Below, piece by piece: positions 49,451 through 59,827 of a DNA stretch of 64,000 bases. The position numbers and the translations under genes were made by a program. Position 1 is the stretch's first letter, and every line of letters begins with the position of its first letter. Under the pieces are notes generated by a model. That model was not told the DNA's origin, made no database searches, and worked only from the letters and a program-made list of their open reading frames with translations. The stretch comes from Blasia pusilla (Eukaryota; Marchantiophyta; Marchantiopsida; Blasiales). The stretch is taken from NCBI GenBank assembly GCA_050084515.1, contig CM114272.1, positions 51,646,001 to 51,710,000 on the forward strand, written 5' to 3'.

Positions 49451-51352
49451 CAAGATAGCTTGTCGTGAAGCAAAGACACCATCCTCTTCCTCAAAGGTAT
49501 TCGGGCCAAGAAGTTGATCAAAAGTTGCCAAGATAGAAGCATCAAAAGAGGCCAACCGATGTAAGAATCTTGAAGTGGGAGGACAAGTGCGAAGAAGGTA
49601 GGAAGGACATCGTAGAAAACATTGGTAGAGAATCCCATCAGCCACTTGGGGATCCCCAAGATGAGGTAACAAATGAAGCCATTCCACGTCTTTCAAAAGG
49701 GCCTTATCCAAGAACTTTGAGACATAGTCGATGAAGCCAATTGGGAACCCAAGAACTCTAACCCCTTCAATGTAGATGGAAAAATCAAGAGTAGGTGGGA
49801 TGAATGTTGAGGGAAGGCATGGAGGAGACCATACTCCACATTTACTAGGTTGGACTTTAAGGTTTAAGAAAGAGAGTTGCTCCATGAAATGGGTATAAGC
49901 AGGAACCACTTCAGAAGGAGGACCTATAATGTGAGTGTCATCAGCAATAGAAGGGAAAAGACAAGATGGAAATGCTTAGGTTGATGCTCAAAGGGCACAA
50001 AAATGGGCAATGGCAAAGAGTGGGCCCCCCATGGGATCACCTTGACGTGTGCCACAAGCTGATTGTAGAATACTATATTCCCCAGAAGTAGCATGATGGG
50101 AATAGATAATGGGCGCATCATAGGCATAGAAGGAGCAAACAAATGGAATGAGGCCTGCGAGTTGTCCTCCTGCACAACGTAACTCCTCAAAGATGGCCGC
50201 ACGAGAAACTGAATTGAATGCGTTAGCCACATCGACTTGAATTGCTACCCAATATGGATGAATATCAAGAGTGGAGCGAATCCCATGCACCACAGCTTTA
50301 CAACCTCCAGGAGTTGCCACTCCAAATTGATGAGGAAATAAGTGGGCACTAAAGTGAGGACAAAATTCCAAGCATAGGGATCGACTAACCAAGCGGTATA
50401 ACACCTCTCCAATAGCCAAAGGGCGCACACCTGAAGGAGGCTTATCCATAGCCAACAAACGACAAGCCCCTAAGAGCCTAGAGATAGAGAATGGGAGACG
50501 ACCTACCGCCATATGTGCACACACCTTATATAGAGAGACAAAGCCACTTGCTGAATCTGCTGGGATAAAGCAATCGCAGAGATGCTCAAAAACCATCCTT
50601 GATAGACCGCTTGCTGATAAGCGAGGAGTATGCAAAAAAGCCCTTGTGAAAACCTCCAAGTCAAGCTCCAAGTCAAGGTCCGTTGTATAGTCTTCCACAA
50701 AAGATGGAGCATCGCCACTTGAAGGAGGATAAAGAGCTTCTAAGAGAGCCACTGTTTCCGCACTTGGAACCGCCAGAGAAAGAGGACCCAATGCTCGAGC
50801 TCCACGTGAAAACTCACCAACCTGCCCCAAAAGTAGACTTCGTCGAAGGCGTTGTTGTATTGAAGGCCTCCCATGATTGGCATGTTGAGTGGGATGAGCC
50901 GCAGCTAAGGCCTCTGCTCGAAGTACATGCTCATTCTGAAGATTCTCCCAATCCCCAGATATAAAGCGTTGAATACGTATGGAGGTTTCACGATAACCCG
51001 TTGCACCACCCCTTGGAGGGAGGACTAAAACCCATTGAGGGAAGAGTAATAGGAGATACCAAGCATTTATATCTGTGGGGTCACGCGCTAACCTTTCTAA
51101 TGGGAAAAGCAAAGCTTGTTGGGTGATGGGGCGAAGAGCAATAGGAATGCGAGTGTAGAGTCTAAGACGAGGAAGACTTGGATGGAAAGAGCGAAGGAGA
51201 TCAATTTGGCTTAACTAGGTCCAAGCAGTTGTTGTGGGGAGTGCAGTAGGAGGTGGTATCCAGTTAGGGATTGAAGGCCCATGCATGGATCAACAGTACC
51301 GATGATGTCTTTTGATCCCATTAGGAGCAAACTCCTTACCACAAGGTATGCA
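49295..51352 (-). pseudogene. zinc finger and reverse transcriptase of the non-LTR element
   Basis: A CX2C...HX4C-type finger is visible at 51293-51352 (CIPCGKEFAPNG, then RHHRYC). The main frame from 51112 shows PPSGVRPLAIGEVLYRLV, then QVDVANAFNSVSR, then CGTRQGDPMGGPLF, and the catalytic SIADDTHI with Asp-Asp near 49937-49945. These are RT motifs in non-LTR order. A TGA at 49988-49990 and a TAA shortly after lie between GDP and ADD, the frame shifts near 49450, and a stop follows the zinc finger. Confidence 0.8.
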
Positions 51353-51602
51353 ACTAACCTTTGGTACAAATGGAGAAGTAGAAGGGTTACAAGGAGAGAA
51401 GGTGGGAGGTGCAAGAGGTGGTGATGGCCGATGATGAGGGGGTAAGTAGGTTGGGGAAGGAGGAGGAGGAAGAGGGGAGATTCATGTAGAATAGATGGGA
51501 GTTGGAAGGAAGGGCATAGATGAGATATGTGGGGATGGCAAAGTAGAAGGATTTGGTAATAATGGATCAAGATTAGGCTCAATAGGACAAGTCGAAGAAG
51601 GG

Positions 51603-52215
51603 TGTCACATCTGAGTAGCCGATAGGCTGAGATCTATCGTGGATAGGGCGTAGGAGCCAGCGGACTATCTTGAGTGTAACTTTGTCCCACATTGTCGGAT
51701 GAGGTTGAGGATAGGTCCATTGTGTCAGGAACGTCATTTCTGACGACTTTCATATTGAGGTCTTTTACAGCCAGGTGACTTGTTGACCAAGTCACTTGCC
51801 CATGATAACCTGTGCGCGCAGGTTACCAAGGGAAGGGCTATTTTTAGGGGAAGAGCCTTTTGGCTCTTCCCAACCTATATAAGAGAGGAAGATGGCTTTC
51901 CTAAGCCATCTTTCTCATGTTGGGCCGTTGGAGCACCTCCCTTGTATGTGTGTGAGCTAGGACTAGGGTGCTAGCGTCTGGATTCCTTGATAGCACAGGG
52001 TGGACGAGGCTCGATATGCCGATGTAGATTGAGGAGTGGAGTTTTAGGCCGGGTGTGCCGTTTTTACTACTCTTTATTTTTACATGAGAAAGATATCAGG
52101 GGGCTGGTGGAAATTTGTTGTTTGCAGGTAGGCAAGCGAGTTGCCTTGGTCGGGAGCCTTTGGAGACGTGTGTGTGACGTTGTGTGTCATTTTTTGTCGT
52201 TTCCGTTTTCTCATT
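51603..52215 (+). mobile_element. LTR of element 3
   Basis: Collinear with the 59192-59827 LTR in reverse complement. The U3 end is precise and the U5 end is approximate because the last 30 bases are altered around 'ctgttcggaaggggg'. Confidence 0.72.
51775..51912 (+). promoter_or_regulatory. LTR promoter: TATA box among four small hairpins
   Basis: TATATAA at 51876-51882 sits between two perfect 10-bp hairpins (51848-51871 with TTTT loop, 51889-51912 with TCCT loop). Two further hairpins lie upstream (51775-51795 with 8-bp arms, 51806-51825 with 7-bp arms). The arrangement, with small changes, is seen in the other type-A LTRs. Transcription would start roughly 30 bases after the TATA box, inside or just after the last hairpin. 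Confidence 0.6.
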
Positions 52216-53599
52216 TTTCTGTTCGGAAGGGGGGGACAGCCGGAGTGAAGCGTGTGGTGGGGCATCGGATGTACGCAAGTGAGGGTGTCGAGAGAGAAGG
52301 AAAGGGCAGGTTTGGGTCTTGCAGCCGCCGGGGGGCTGGCAAGTAAAGGAGGCTAGAGTTAGGTCACGGGCGAGGGACGGCGGACGGGCGAGGGCCGCAT
52401 AGGACATGGCCCTCCCCCTCCATCGCGAGCCGAGCCCCCAAACGTGGTAAGGATGATTTCATCCAGGAGTTTGACACGGATGGTGGAATGGTTAACATAG
52501 TTAGAGATATGTGGTTGAGCGGGCTTTACACATAAAATTTGCAAGATTTTCATTTTGGCATGGAAGGTGGGTTGCGGTTTGGGGAGAGTTGACGATGGAG
52601 TATTGACGGGAGGTCCTTATGTGGATGGATGTCATATCATGTGGAGGAGTGCATAGTGCAAAGTTGGTTGGGCGTGATCAGGTTACTATATTCGTGTGTG
52701 ATTGAGAGTCGATGCCGGTGCTAGATGGGTGTAGTGATGGTGGAGTGTAGATTCTTTTCATGTGTAGCATGTTGGTGGGCGGTTGCCGAGTAGGGGTTCG
52801 TGTATGACTGAGGTAGGTTAGGTGGTCGTTGGGAGGCAGTGTTGATGAGGCCGGGTATGTCATCACGGGATTAGCGTTAGCATAGGTGAGCTAGTGAGGC
52901 GAGGGAGACCCACACCATCAGGGTGAGAGGGTTTGTCTAGATGGAAGAAGAGGGTAGTGAGAGTGGAGTGGGTAGTGGTGTGACACGAAGTGGTAGAGGA
53001 GCTCCTCGACATCCATCCCTGACCGGATCGTGATTACTAGACCGGGTCTTGGCGAGCAAGGCGAGAGACAATAGTACTTGGCGGAGATGGGCGACATGGG
53101 CCATCGGGGCATGCATCGTTTCGGGTGCAAGTGGGCAATCGACTTAGATGATTTCATCCAGGAGTTTGACACATGGTGCGACTTCCAAGAGATACGGACC
53201 CGACACGGTTCAACCCTTTCATGGCATGGAAGGGGTTGTTCCAAGATTTGGAAGATGGATGACTACATGGAGTTTCGATCACTATATTATTAGAATCCTG
53301 GAGGATGTCTTGGGCTAAAGTGGTCAGGCATATGATGGGATTGTGAGAGGAGAGAGACCCACCATCAGCCGGAGACTAGATGGAGAGGAGCTGATGTGAG
53401 ACAGCGATGTTGGTAGAGGGCCACCCGGCCAGCCCCACCGAAGCGCCATCTACTTGTTGAGGCGGGACTGCCTCCAACAAGTCCCGACTCTGCTCTGAAT
53501 CAAGGCTCGCTCCATATTAGAATACTGTAGGGTCGACGAAAGATCAGCGTATCACTAGCCAACTCAATCCGATCCGGGACCCTTGGCGTACCCTTCTCG

Positions 53600-54457
53600 G
53601 GACGCTAAAGGGTGCATGAAGCAGATGGCGCTCGCCATCTCGCTGTAGGCTCCTCCAATACTCCGGTCACCTCATCCCAAATCATGCCTGGCCCTCCACG
53701 CGAAAGGCATGGGATCTTTGGGAAGCTCACCAACGAGGTAAGGCTGCCCTCAACTCCCCACCCTATTGGCCGTGGCCAACGGTGGTCCATCATCGCGTGT
53801 CACCACCGAGATCGACGCCCGAGTCCAAAATAGCATCCACCGTGAGATGTGGTGCTCTCTGGACTCCACTGTAGGCTCGACTCAGTACCTCTGATGGTAT
53901 CAGGTTTGTCCACCACGGTCGTGGACGATGGGCACGTGACCCAACTCTCGCTGCATCTAACAACACAGCCGGTCCCAACCAGGACCTCACCTGATGTACA
54001 CTCGTCATCACACGTGCACGAGTATCTCCCAACAACGGCATGTTCTCCAAAATGTACGCTGGAGAACATATCTGACTCTGTTGCAAGTGTCGTACTACTC
54101 GCAAAGACATCTCCCAAAACATCCCACGACCTCGGATCCGCAATCCAAATCCTCGGCCGGTGATGAATGACCCTGACATGGCCATCCAGCAATCACCAAA
54201 TGAATGGTGCCAACTCTATCCAGATCCTGCGCCCCCACCAAAGATATGTGGGCGGGTAGCGTATGCTGGTAGCCCCGTACTGCAGATACCGACAACAACT
54301 CAGGATACCTCTGGACCAATCTCGCCACGTGACGTAATGATACTCGCCGCGCGGTCTCATCTCTCTCCACATAAAGGTACTGATGCACCCGTATGCCCGC
54401 CTGCAATATGGCCGCCAATCCGGTGCTAATCCCTCCGAAGAGATCTAACACCCTAAC
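53600..54457 (-). pseudogene. cytosine-5 DNA methyltransferase domain of element 2
   Basis: Same motifs as element 1: DLFGGISTG (about 54419-54445), YVERDETARR, AGWPCQGHSS with PCQ at 54173-54181, YILENMPLL (ENM instead of the usual ENV), RVGSRAHRPR and WWTN. The first half is in the same open frame as the protease tail (54095-55027). A frameshift just after the PCQ motif breaks the frame before motif VI. The last part is shortened, and the motif X region seen in element 1 is not clear here. Confidence 0.85.
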
Positions 54458-55387
54458 ACCCTCCTCTGGGCACTGCCACACAACAGGTGTGGTATCTAGT
54501 GGGGTCATCGTCTCCACTCCAAGAGCCCGATCGCCACGTGACTCTCGCTGCTCTGGGATAAAAACATGACTCCACGCCTGCCTCACGAGGTCGTCGGCAC
54601 TCCTCTGTAGCTCTCGAGTCGTACCCCATAATGGTGAAGAGGCATCGCTGACATGGGAAGAGACACCCGCCATGGCCTGTCTCTCCGTGGGACTATCGGC
54701 TACTGGGACATCCTCCGCATGTGCGCTCCCCTCCAACAACTCTCCTGGCCAGCTAACACTACATGTGAAAGCCGCCAACGTGGTCACAGACTGGCCTCGT
54801 GATCGACCACCTCGTCCCGCAAACTGCACGGGTAACTGACTCATCCGACCGTCACCTGACCGCCATCCAGGACGATAAGCAACGGTCTCCTCCCAGAAGT
54901 CAAGGATGAATCCGAGGGGATATAACACTATACTCCCCACCAACACATCGTACGACTCAACTGGTGTCGTAATCGCACGTGTGCGCACCATAGCACTATC
55001 CGTCGCATGCTCTGGCTGGACTCTCACAACAATCTCCTGTCAAGTCATATACTGAGTGGATGATACGCCCCCAATCGAGGTCTATATCTGGAAGGGACAA
55101 GGCTCAATGTCGGCCTTCCGTAACCCCAACGCTAAACATGCCGCCTTCCCTAACATCAAGGGTTGCGCTCCCGAATCAAGTAGGACGCGCTGCGGGTGGT
55201 ATACTGTCCCCGTCGGACTAACCAAGCGAAATACTCCAGCTCGGTTATCCAGTAACACTACTCCAGGTGTCACCACTACTCGCTCTATGGCCGGTCGAGC
55301 TGGCATATCTACCAACTTTGCCGCCGCCGCATGCCATGACTCTATGGGGAACGTCCCAAGCACCGGCTCTGAGGGCAAGTCCACCAC
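54458..55387 (-). pseudogene. aspartic protease and linker of element 2
   Basis: LLDSGAQPLMLG is the catalytic site. It continues through two in-frame stops (TAG 55082-55084, TGA 55040-55042) into ESYDVLVGSIVLYPLGF and a Ser/Gly-rich linker. It lies in a different frame from gag, so gag and protease would need a frameshift or a spliced message. Confidence 0.78.
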
Positions 55388-55395
55388 CTCCTCAA

Positions 55396-57390
55396 CTACT
55401 CTCGAACAAGAATGATCATCTCTCCACGCTCACACAACGTGGCGGCCAACCGGAACACCTCAGCTGGTCCAACTCCCAACGTCGCCAACTCTAAGGCGGA
55501 AAATAGCGGAGTCTGACTCACTCTAGTGGCCACCTCCAACACTATAGTCGACACTGACTCCACTCGAGCCGGCATAGGAGTTGTAACTCCAACTCCTCGT
55601 GACGTCGACGTAGGTGCCTGAACTGTAGGCACCGCTGGTTGTCGAGGCACCATCGATGGTGTGTGTATGACAATGTGAACCTCCGACAATGTGAACGACT
55701 GTGGAACCCTGGCCTGCCGCCCATCGGTCCCCTCTGGTGGGTCAATCTCAACTCCACCTCTCGATGGCTCGATGCCTCTCGCAGCACCCCAAGTCACCAC
55801 TGCAGCTGCCTCAACCTGGGCTGCACTACACATGAATCCCATATTGGAGATATCCTCACCCGGGTCAGGGTAAGAGGTAGAGACTGGAGTCACACTAGCT
55901 GCTCGCAGCTCCGTGCCTTCCCTAAGCTGCATCATTGTCATGGCAACAATCCTCTGCTCCAACTGATCAATGCGTGAGAGAAGGGCCGGCTCTGGTGCTC
56001 CTGCTCCATCTCCTCTGGCTGGTGGTGGTCCTCTACCACCACGTCCAGGAAGAACTCCCCGACCTCCTCCAGGACGACCGCCCCCAGGCCCTCGACCTAC
56101 CTCTAGACGTGCCCCTCGGCGAAGGTCAAAACATCTATCCCTAGTGGGACCATATATGTGGCAATGGTCACACAGGTGCTGTGGTGGGGCCATCCTCTGT
56201 GGCTCCTGCGCAATCGTAGGCGCTGGTGGTCCTCTCCCATGCTGTGGGCAGTCTCTCTGCCTATGGGCCCCTCCACACGTCCAACAAGACCACATCGGTC
56301 CCTGCTGGGCAACATATGTAGGTGCGGGTCGTTGCCTCATAGGCTCACGGTACCCGCCCTGCTCTCTAGGCACACTGGCCCGCTCCCGTGGTACTGGTGC
56401 TCGTTGTGGCACCTGTGGGGTCACCGCCGCTCGTGGAACCGTCGACTCTCGAGAAAATCCAGCGGTCACTACCTGTTCCTCACTCATGTTGAGCTCAATA
56501 CGCTCAGACAACTCAAAGACCACCTTCAATGTGGGCTTCGCTGTGTGAATCAGCACCGCATCTCGGACTCTCCTCCGTAGTTCTCGGTCCAGAACCCCGT
56601 ACCAATACTGGACTGACTGCGCCTCAGTCACTCCAAACGTAGCAATGATCAGCCTCCTCATGCGTGTGAAGGCCTCTCTCAGACTCTCACCCGATCGTCG
56701 CTGAAAATCATGTAGACTCTTCAGCTTGTCGGTGCGGACGCCCTGGTAGCTCTTCCCCAACTGTCGGAAGAACTCCACTGTGGGGCTGAAGCTGGGTGGC
56801 CCTCTACCAACATCGCCTGTCTCACTGCCCTCCTCTCCATCTAGTCTCCGAGCTGATGGTGTGGGTCTCTCTCCTTTCACAATCCCATCATATGCCTCGC
56901 GACCACTAGTGGAGACATACCTTGGAGCCCAGTACATCCTCCAGGCATCGATCTCTATTGAATATAGTGATCTAAACTCCATGTAGTCATCCATCGGAGG
57001 ACCCTCCAAGTGCTGGAACAACCCCTTCCATGCCATGAAAGGGTTGAACCGTGTCGGGGTCCGTATCTCCTGGAAGTCGCACCATGTGTCAAACTCCTGG
57101 ATGAAATCATCTAAGTCGATGGTGCCCATTGCACCTGAGAAACGACGCATGCCCCGATGGCCCATGTCGTCCATCTCCTGCCAAGTACTACTGTCTCTGT
57201 CGGTGATCTCGTCACCAGACCCAGTGTCTAGTGATGACGATCCACTCACGGATGGATGTCGAGGGAGCTCCTCACAGGTAACCCCTCGGTATCTCACTCC
57301 ACTTCGTGTCACACCACTACCACTGCTCGCACTACCCCGTTCTTCCGAACCCTGGAAGAACGCCGTGATGACAAACCCTGTCTCACCCGC
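55396..57390 (-). CDS. gag polyprotein of element 2 (near-intact ORF, ATG uncertain)
   Basis: Structural protein that would package the element RNA. An open frame of about 660 codons runs from a stop at about 57391 to 55396. The first Met is internal, at MDDMGHRGM. Parts in order: acidic Ser-rich N-terminus; capsid-like region with FIQEFDTWCDF, then FRQLGKSYQGVRTDKLKSLH and YWYGVLDRELRR; a zinc knuckle CWTCGGAHRQRDC; a second knuckle CDHCHIYGPTRDRC whose expected His is Pro; a Gly/Pro/Arg-rich linker; a coiled-coil-like LSRIDQLEQRIVAMTMMQL; and a Ser/Thr/Val-rich tail. It is the longest open frame in the window. Confidence 0.75.
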   Translation of the reverse strand, partial: AGETGFVITAFFQGSEERGSASSGSGVTRSGVRYRGVTCEELPRHPSVSGSSSLDTGSGDEITDRDSSTWQEMDDMGHRGMRRFSGAMGTIDLDDFIQEFDTWCDFQEIRTPTRFNPFMAWKGLFQHLEGPPMDDYMEFRSLYSIEIDAWRMYWAPRYVSTSGREAYDGIVKGERPTPSARRLDGEEGSETGDVGRGPPSFSPTVEFFRQLGKSYQGVRTDKLKSLHDFQRRSGESLREAFTRMRRLIIATFGVTEAQSVQYWYGVLDRELRRRVRDAVLIHTAKPTLKVVFELSERIELNMSEEQVVTAGFSRESTVPRAAVTPQVPQRAPVPRERASVPREQGGYREPMRQRPAPTYVAQQGPMWSCWTCGGAHRQRDCPQHGRGPPAPTIAQEPQRMAPPQHLCDHCHIYGPTRDRCFDLRRGARLEVGRGPGGGRPGGGRGVLPGRGGRGPPPARGDGAGAPEPALLSRIDQLEQRIVAMTMMQLREGTELRAASVTPVSTSYPDPGEDISNMGFMCSAAQVEAAAVVTWGAARGIEPSRGGVEIDPPEGTDGRQARVPQSFTLSEVHIVIHTPSMVPRQPAVPTVQAPTSTSRGVGVTTPMPARVESVSTIVLEVATRVSQTPLFSALELATLGVGPAEVFRLAATLCERGEMIILVRE

Positions 57391-57619
57391 TCAAGCACTC
57401 AGACTCACCGAGAGTCTCCCACACGCCTCACTAGCTCACCTATGCTAACGTCAATCCCGTGATGACATACCCGGCCTCACGCACGCTCAACACTCGGGCT
57501 CACCATGAGCCTCCCAACTGACTCACCTAACCTAGCGACACTCTCTCAGGTCATACACGCAACCCCTACTTGGCAACCGCCGTATATCCACCAACATGCT
57601 ACACATGAAAAGAATCTAC

Positions 57620-57833
57620 ACTCGTCACTATCACTGCACCTATCTAGCACCAGCTACTACTCGATACCCAGCACTCTCAATCACACACGACAAGTGCGGG
57701 AAAAGGGACTCGAATGGGTAACCTGATCACGCCCTCCAACCTGCTGCACCGTCAATATGCACTCCTCCACATGATATGACAATCTCCGCCACATAACACT
57801 CCCCTCGACCAAACGTCGATCCTCCCGTCAATA
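57620..57833. repeat. leader duplication, unit 1
   Basis: 214 bp repeated at 57997-58210 with a 377-bp offset. The two units are similar throughout, and a central block of about 75 bp is virtually identical. Confidence 0.85.
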
Positions 57834-57996
57834 CTCCATCGTCAACTCTCCCCCGCAAACTGTCGGTGTAACTCACCCACCTTGCCGACAGTCAGTTCGG
57901 TCTTCCAAAATAATCTCCATGCAAAATCTCACTTTGCAAATTTTGCGTACAAGCCCGCTCAACCACATAGCTCTCCTAACTATGTTAAGAATGTAC

Positions 57997-58210
57997 ACTC
58001 GTCACCATCATTGCACCCATCTAGCACCAACTACTACCCGATACCCAGCACTCTCAATCACACACGACAAGTGCGGGAAAAGGGACTCGAATGGGTAACC
58101 TGATCACGCCCTCCAACCTACTGCATCGTCAACACTCACTCCTCCATGTGGTACGGTAACCTCCGTAACATGACACCCTCCTTGAACACACGTCAAACCT
58201 CCCGTCAATA
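57997..58210. repeat. leader duplication, unit 2
   Basis: Second copy of the unit at 57620-57833, same orientation and same 214-bp length. Confidence 0.85.
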
Positions 58211-59191
58211 GATATAGACCATCCATCGGCATCGTCATACTCATACTCCATCAGCAACACCCCGTTGCAAACTCTTGGCGTAACTCAGCTTTCCTAACTA
58301 CGTAAGCAGTTCCACCACATCCGCCTCCCAACCTGGTAATTGGTGCTTACTCTGTCCCAACTCCTACCTGGTACCCTCGTTACCACGTTCGGTTCTACTT
58401 TGTCCCAACCTTACTATGTTCCTTCTCGATCATGACTCCTTCCTTCTACACTTGGAGCCCACCCGGCTCCCTCTTTACTCCTGGATGAGCCCTCCATGGC
58501 TCCCCGCTCTCCCTTCCTCCTTACGCGGCCCTTCCTTGCACGGTGCCCTATGCACCTTAACTCCACCCCAATTCCTTGGACCTGCCAAGTACATTCCCTG
58601 GTCCGTGCGCATCCTTATGCGCACACTCCCCACTCCTTGGCTCCCGGCGCCTGTTTTCCCCGACCGACCCTGAGTTCTACCCGCTTGGCACGGTGCCCTA
58701 TGCTGCGAACCCATGCCCTTCCTCCATCTTTGGAGTCATAATGACTCCTTCCACCCCCTCCTTCCTCGACGTTAGGAGCTCCTCAGCTCCCGCGACCCCC
58801 TCTCTGCTCTTGAGGGCACGTAGCCCTATGCGGTTGCGGCCCTGCTTTAGCTACACCTGTGCGGCTCCCTATGGAGCCGCGATCCTGTATGGGCACGCTG
58901 CCCTATGCGGGCCCGTCCCTCTCTCTTCCTTCTTTAGACGCTGTCCGACGCCTGTACCCAGAAGCCCCGCGGATCCAAATGACCTAACACGGCTCTATGA
59001 CCTAAAACGCTACAAGTAACCTAAATAGCTACCAAGCCGCCTTTGCTTGACAACCCCCCGGCGGCTGCAAGGCAAAGCTCTCTCTTTTGCCACACGCGAC
59101 ACTCATTCGTCTTTGATTCAGTCACTGCCACTCGCTGCACACCGTGCACTATACTCAGCCGTTTTCCCCTTCAACCCGCACCAAAGAAATC

Positions 59192-59827
59192 TGTGAAAAA
59201 CGGACAGCGCTTCCGCCCACGGCCTTCCGAACAGAAAAAATGACACAAAACGTCACACACACGTCTCCAGGGGCTCCCGACCAAGGCAACTCGCTTGCCT
59301 ACCTGCAAATAACGAATTCCCACCAGCCCCCTGACATCTTTCTCATGTAAAAATAAAGAGTAGTAAAAACGGCACACCCGGCCTAAAACTCCACTCCTCA
59401 ATCTACATCGGCATATCGAGCCTCGTCCACCCTGTGCTATCAAGGAATCCGGACGCTAGCACCCTAGTCCTAGCTCACACACATACAAGGGAGGTGCTCC
59501 AACGGCCCAACATGAGAAAGATGGCTTAGGAAAGCCATCTTCCTCTCTTATATAGGTTGGGAAGAGCCAAAAGGCTCTTCCCCTAAGAATAGCCCTTCCC
59601 TTGGTAACCTGCTCGCACAGATTACCAGGGGCAGGTGACCTGGTCAACAAGTCACCCGGCTGTAAAAGACCTCAACATGAAAGTCGTCAGAAACGACGTT
59701 CCTGACACAATGGACCTATCCTCAACCTCATCCGACACTGTGGGACAAAGTTACACTCAAGATAGTCCGCTCGCTCCTACGCCCTATCCACGATAGATCT
59801 CGGCCTATCGGCTACTCAGATGTGACA
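59192..59827 (-). mobile_element. 5' LTR of element 2 (type A)
   Basis: 636 bp from TGTCACATC at 59827 to TTTTTCACA at 59192 on the minus strand. It contains the same TATA box and flanking hairpins as element 3 and is the reference for type-A ends. Confidence 0.78.

Larger units (their letters stand above)
48520..51600 (-). mobile_element. decayed non-LTR retroelement with zinc finger, RT and restriction-like endonuclease
   Basis: About 3.1 kb on the minus strand, running from an N-terminal zinc finger through RT to a C-terminal cysteine motif and nuclease-like domain. This is the layout of R2-like elements rather than of the apurinic-endonuclease L1 type common in plants. The right edge touches the LTR of element 3. 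Neither a target duplication nor a poly-A tail was found, so the ends are approximate. Confidence 0.68.
51603..53440 (+). mobile_element. element 3: LTR, leader and gag start, joined tail to tail with element 2
   Basis: The LTR begins TGTCACATCTGAG at 51603. The leader follows, and a gag start with DLDDFIQEFDTW is encoded near 53130-53180. Gag continues to the 'gagggccacccgg' block near 53420, then stops. The element 2 RT start begins within about 30 bp on the other strand. The gag reading frame has several small insertions and deletions. A stray copy of a 27-bp gag piece lies in the leader near 52446. Confidence 0.8.
57391..59191 (-). other. long 5' leader of element 2
   Basis: About 1.8 kb between LTR and gag with no conserved frame. 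It contains a 214-bp direct duplication and is pyrimidine-rich on the plus strand. Next to the LTR end, on the minus strand, the sequence TGGTGCGGGTTG begins like a primer-binding site (its first eight bases match one for tRNA-Phe), eight bases after the presumed LTR end. Confidence 0.55.
53450..59827 (-). mobile_element. element 2: 5' two-thirds of the methyltransferase-carrying Ty3 element
   Basis: On the minus strand: 5' LTR, long leader, nearly intact gag, protease, methyltransferase, then a short piece of RT start (53465-53575). RNase H, integrase and 3' LTR are absent. Part of the region between methyltransferase and RT (about 29545-30070 in element 1) is also reduced. No target duplication matches across the outer ends of the joined element 2 and 3 unit (aggg and aagt). 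Confidence 0.85.

Noticed and set aside
55970-56580. Plus-strand frames of 192 and 140 codons inside element 2
   Set aside because: Antisense shadows of the gag ORF, which has real zinc knuckles on the other strand.
58416-59019. Pro/Ser-rich plus-strand frames in the element 2 leader
   Set aside because: Antisense to the element, low complexity, no motif; leader sequence is pyrimidine-rich on this strand.
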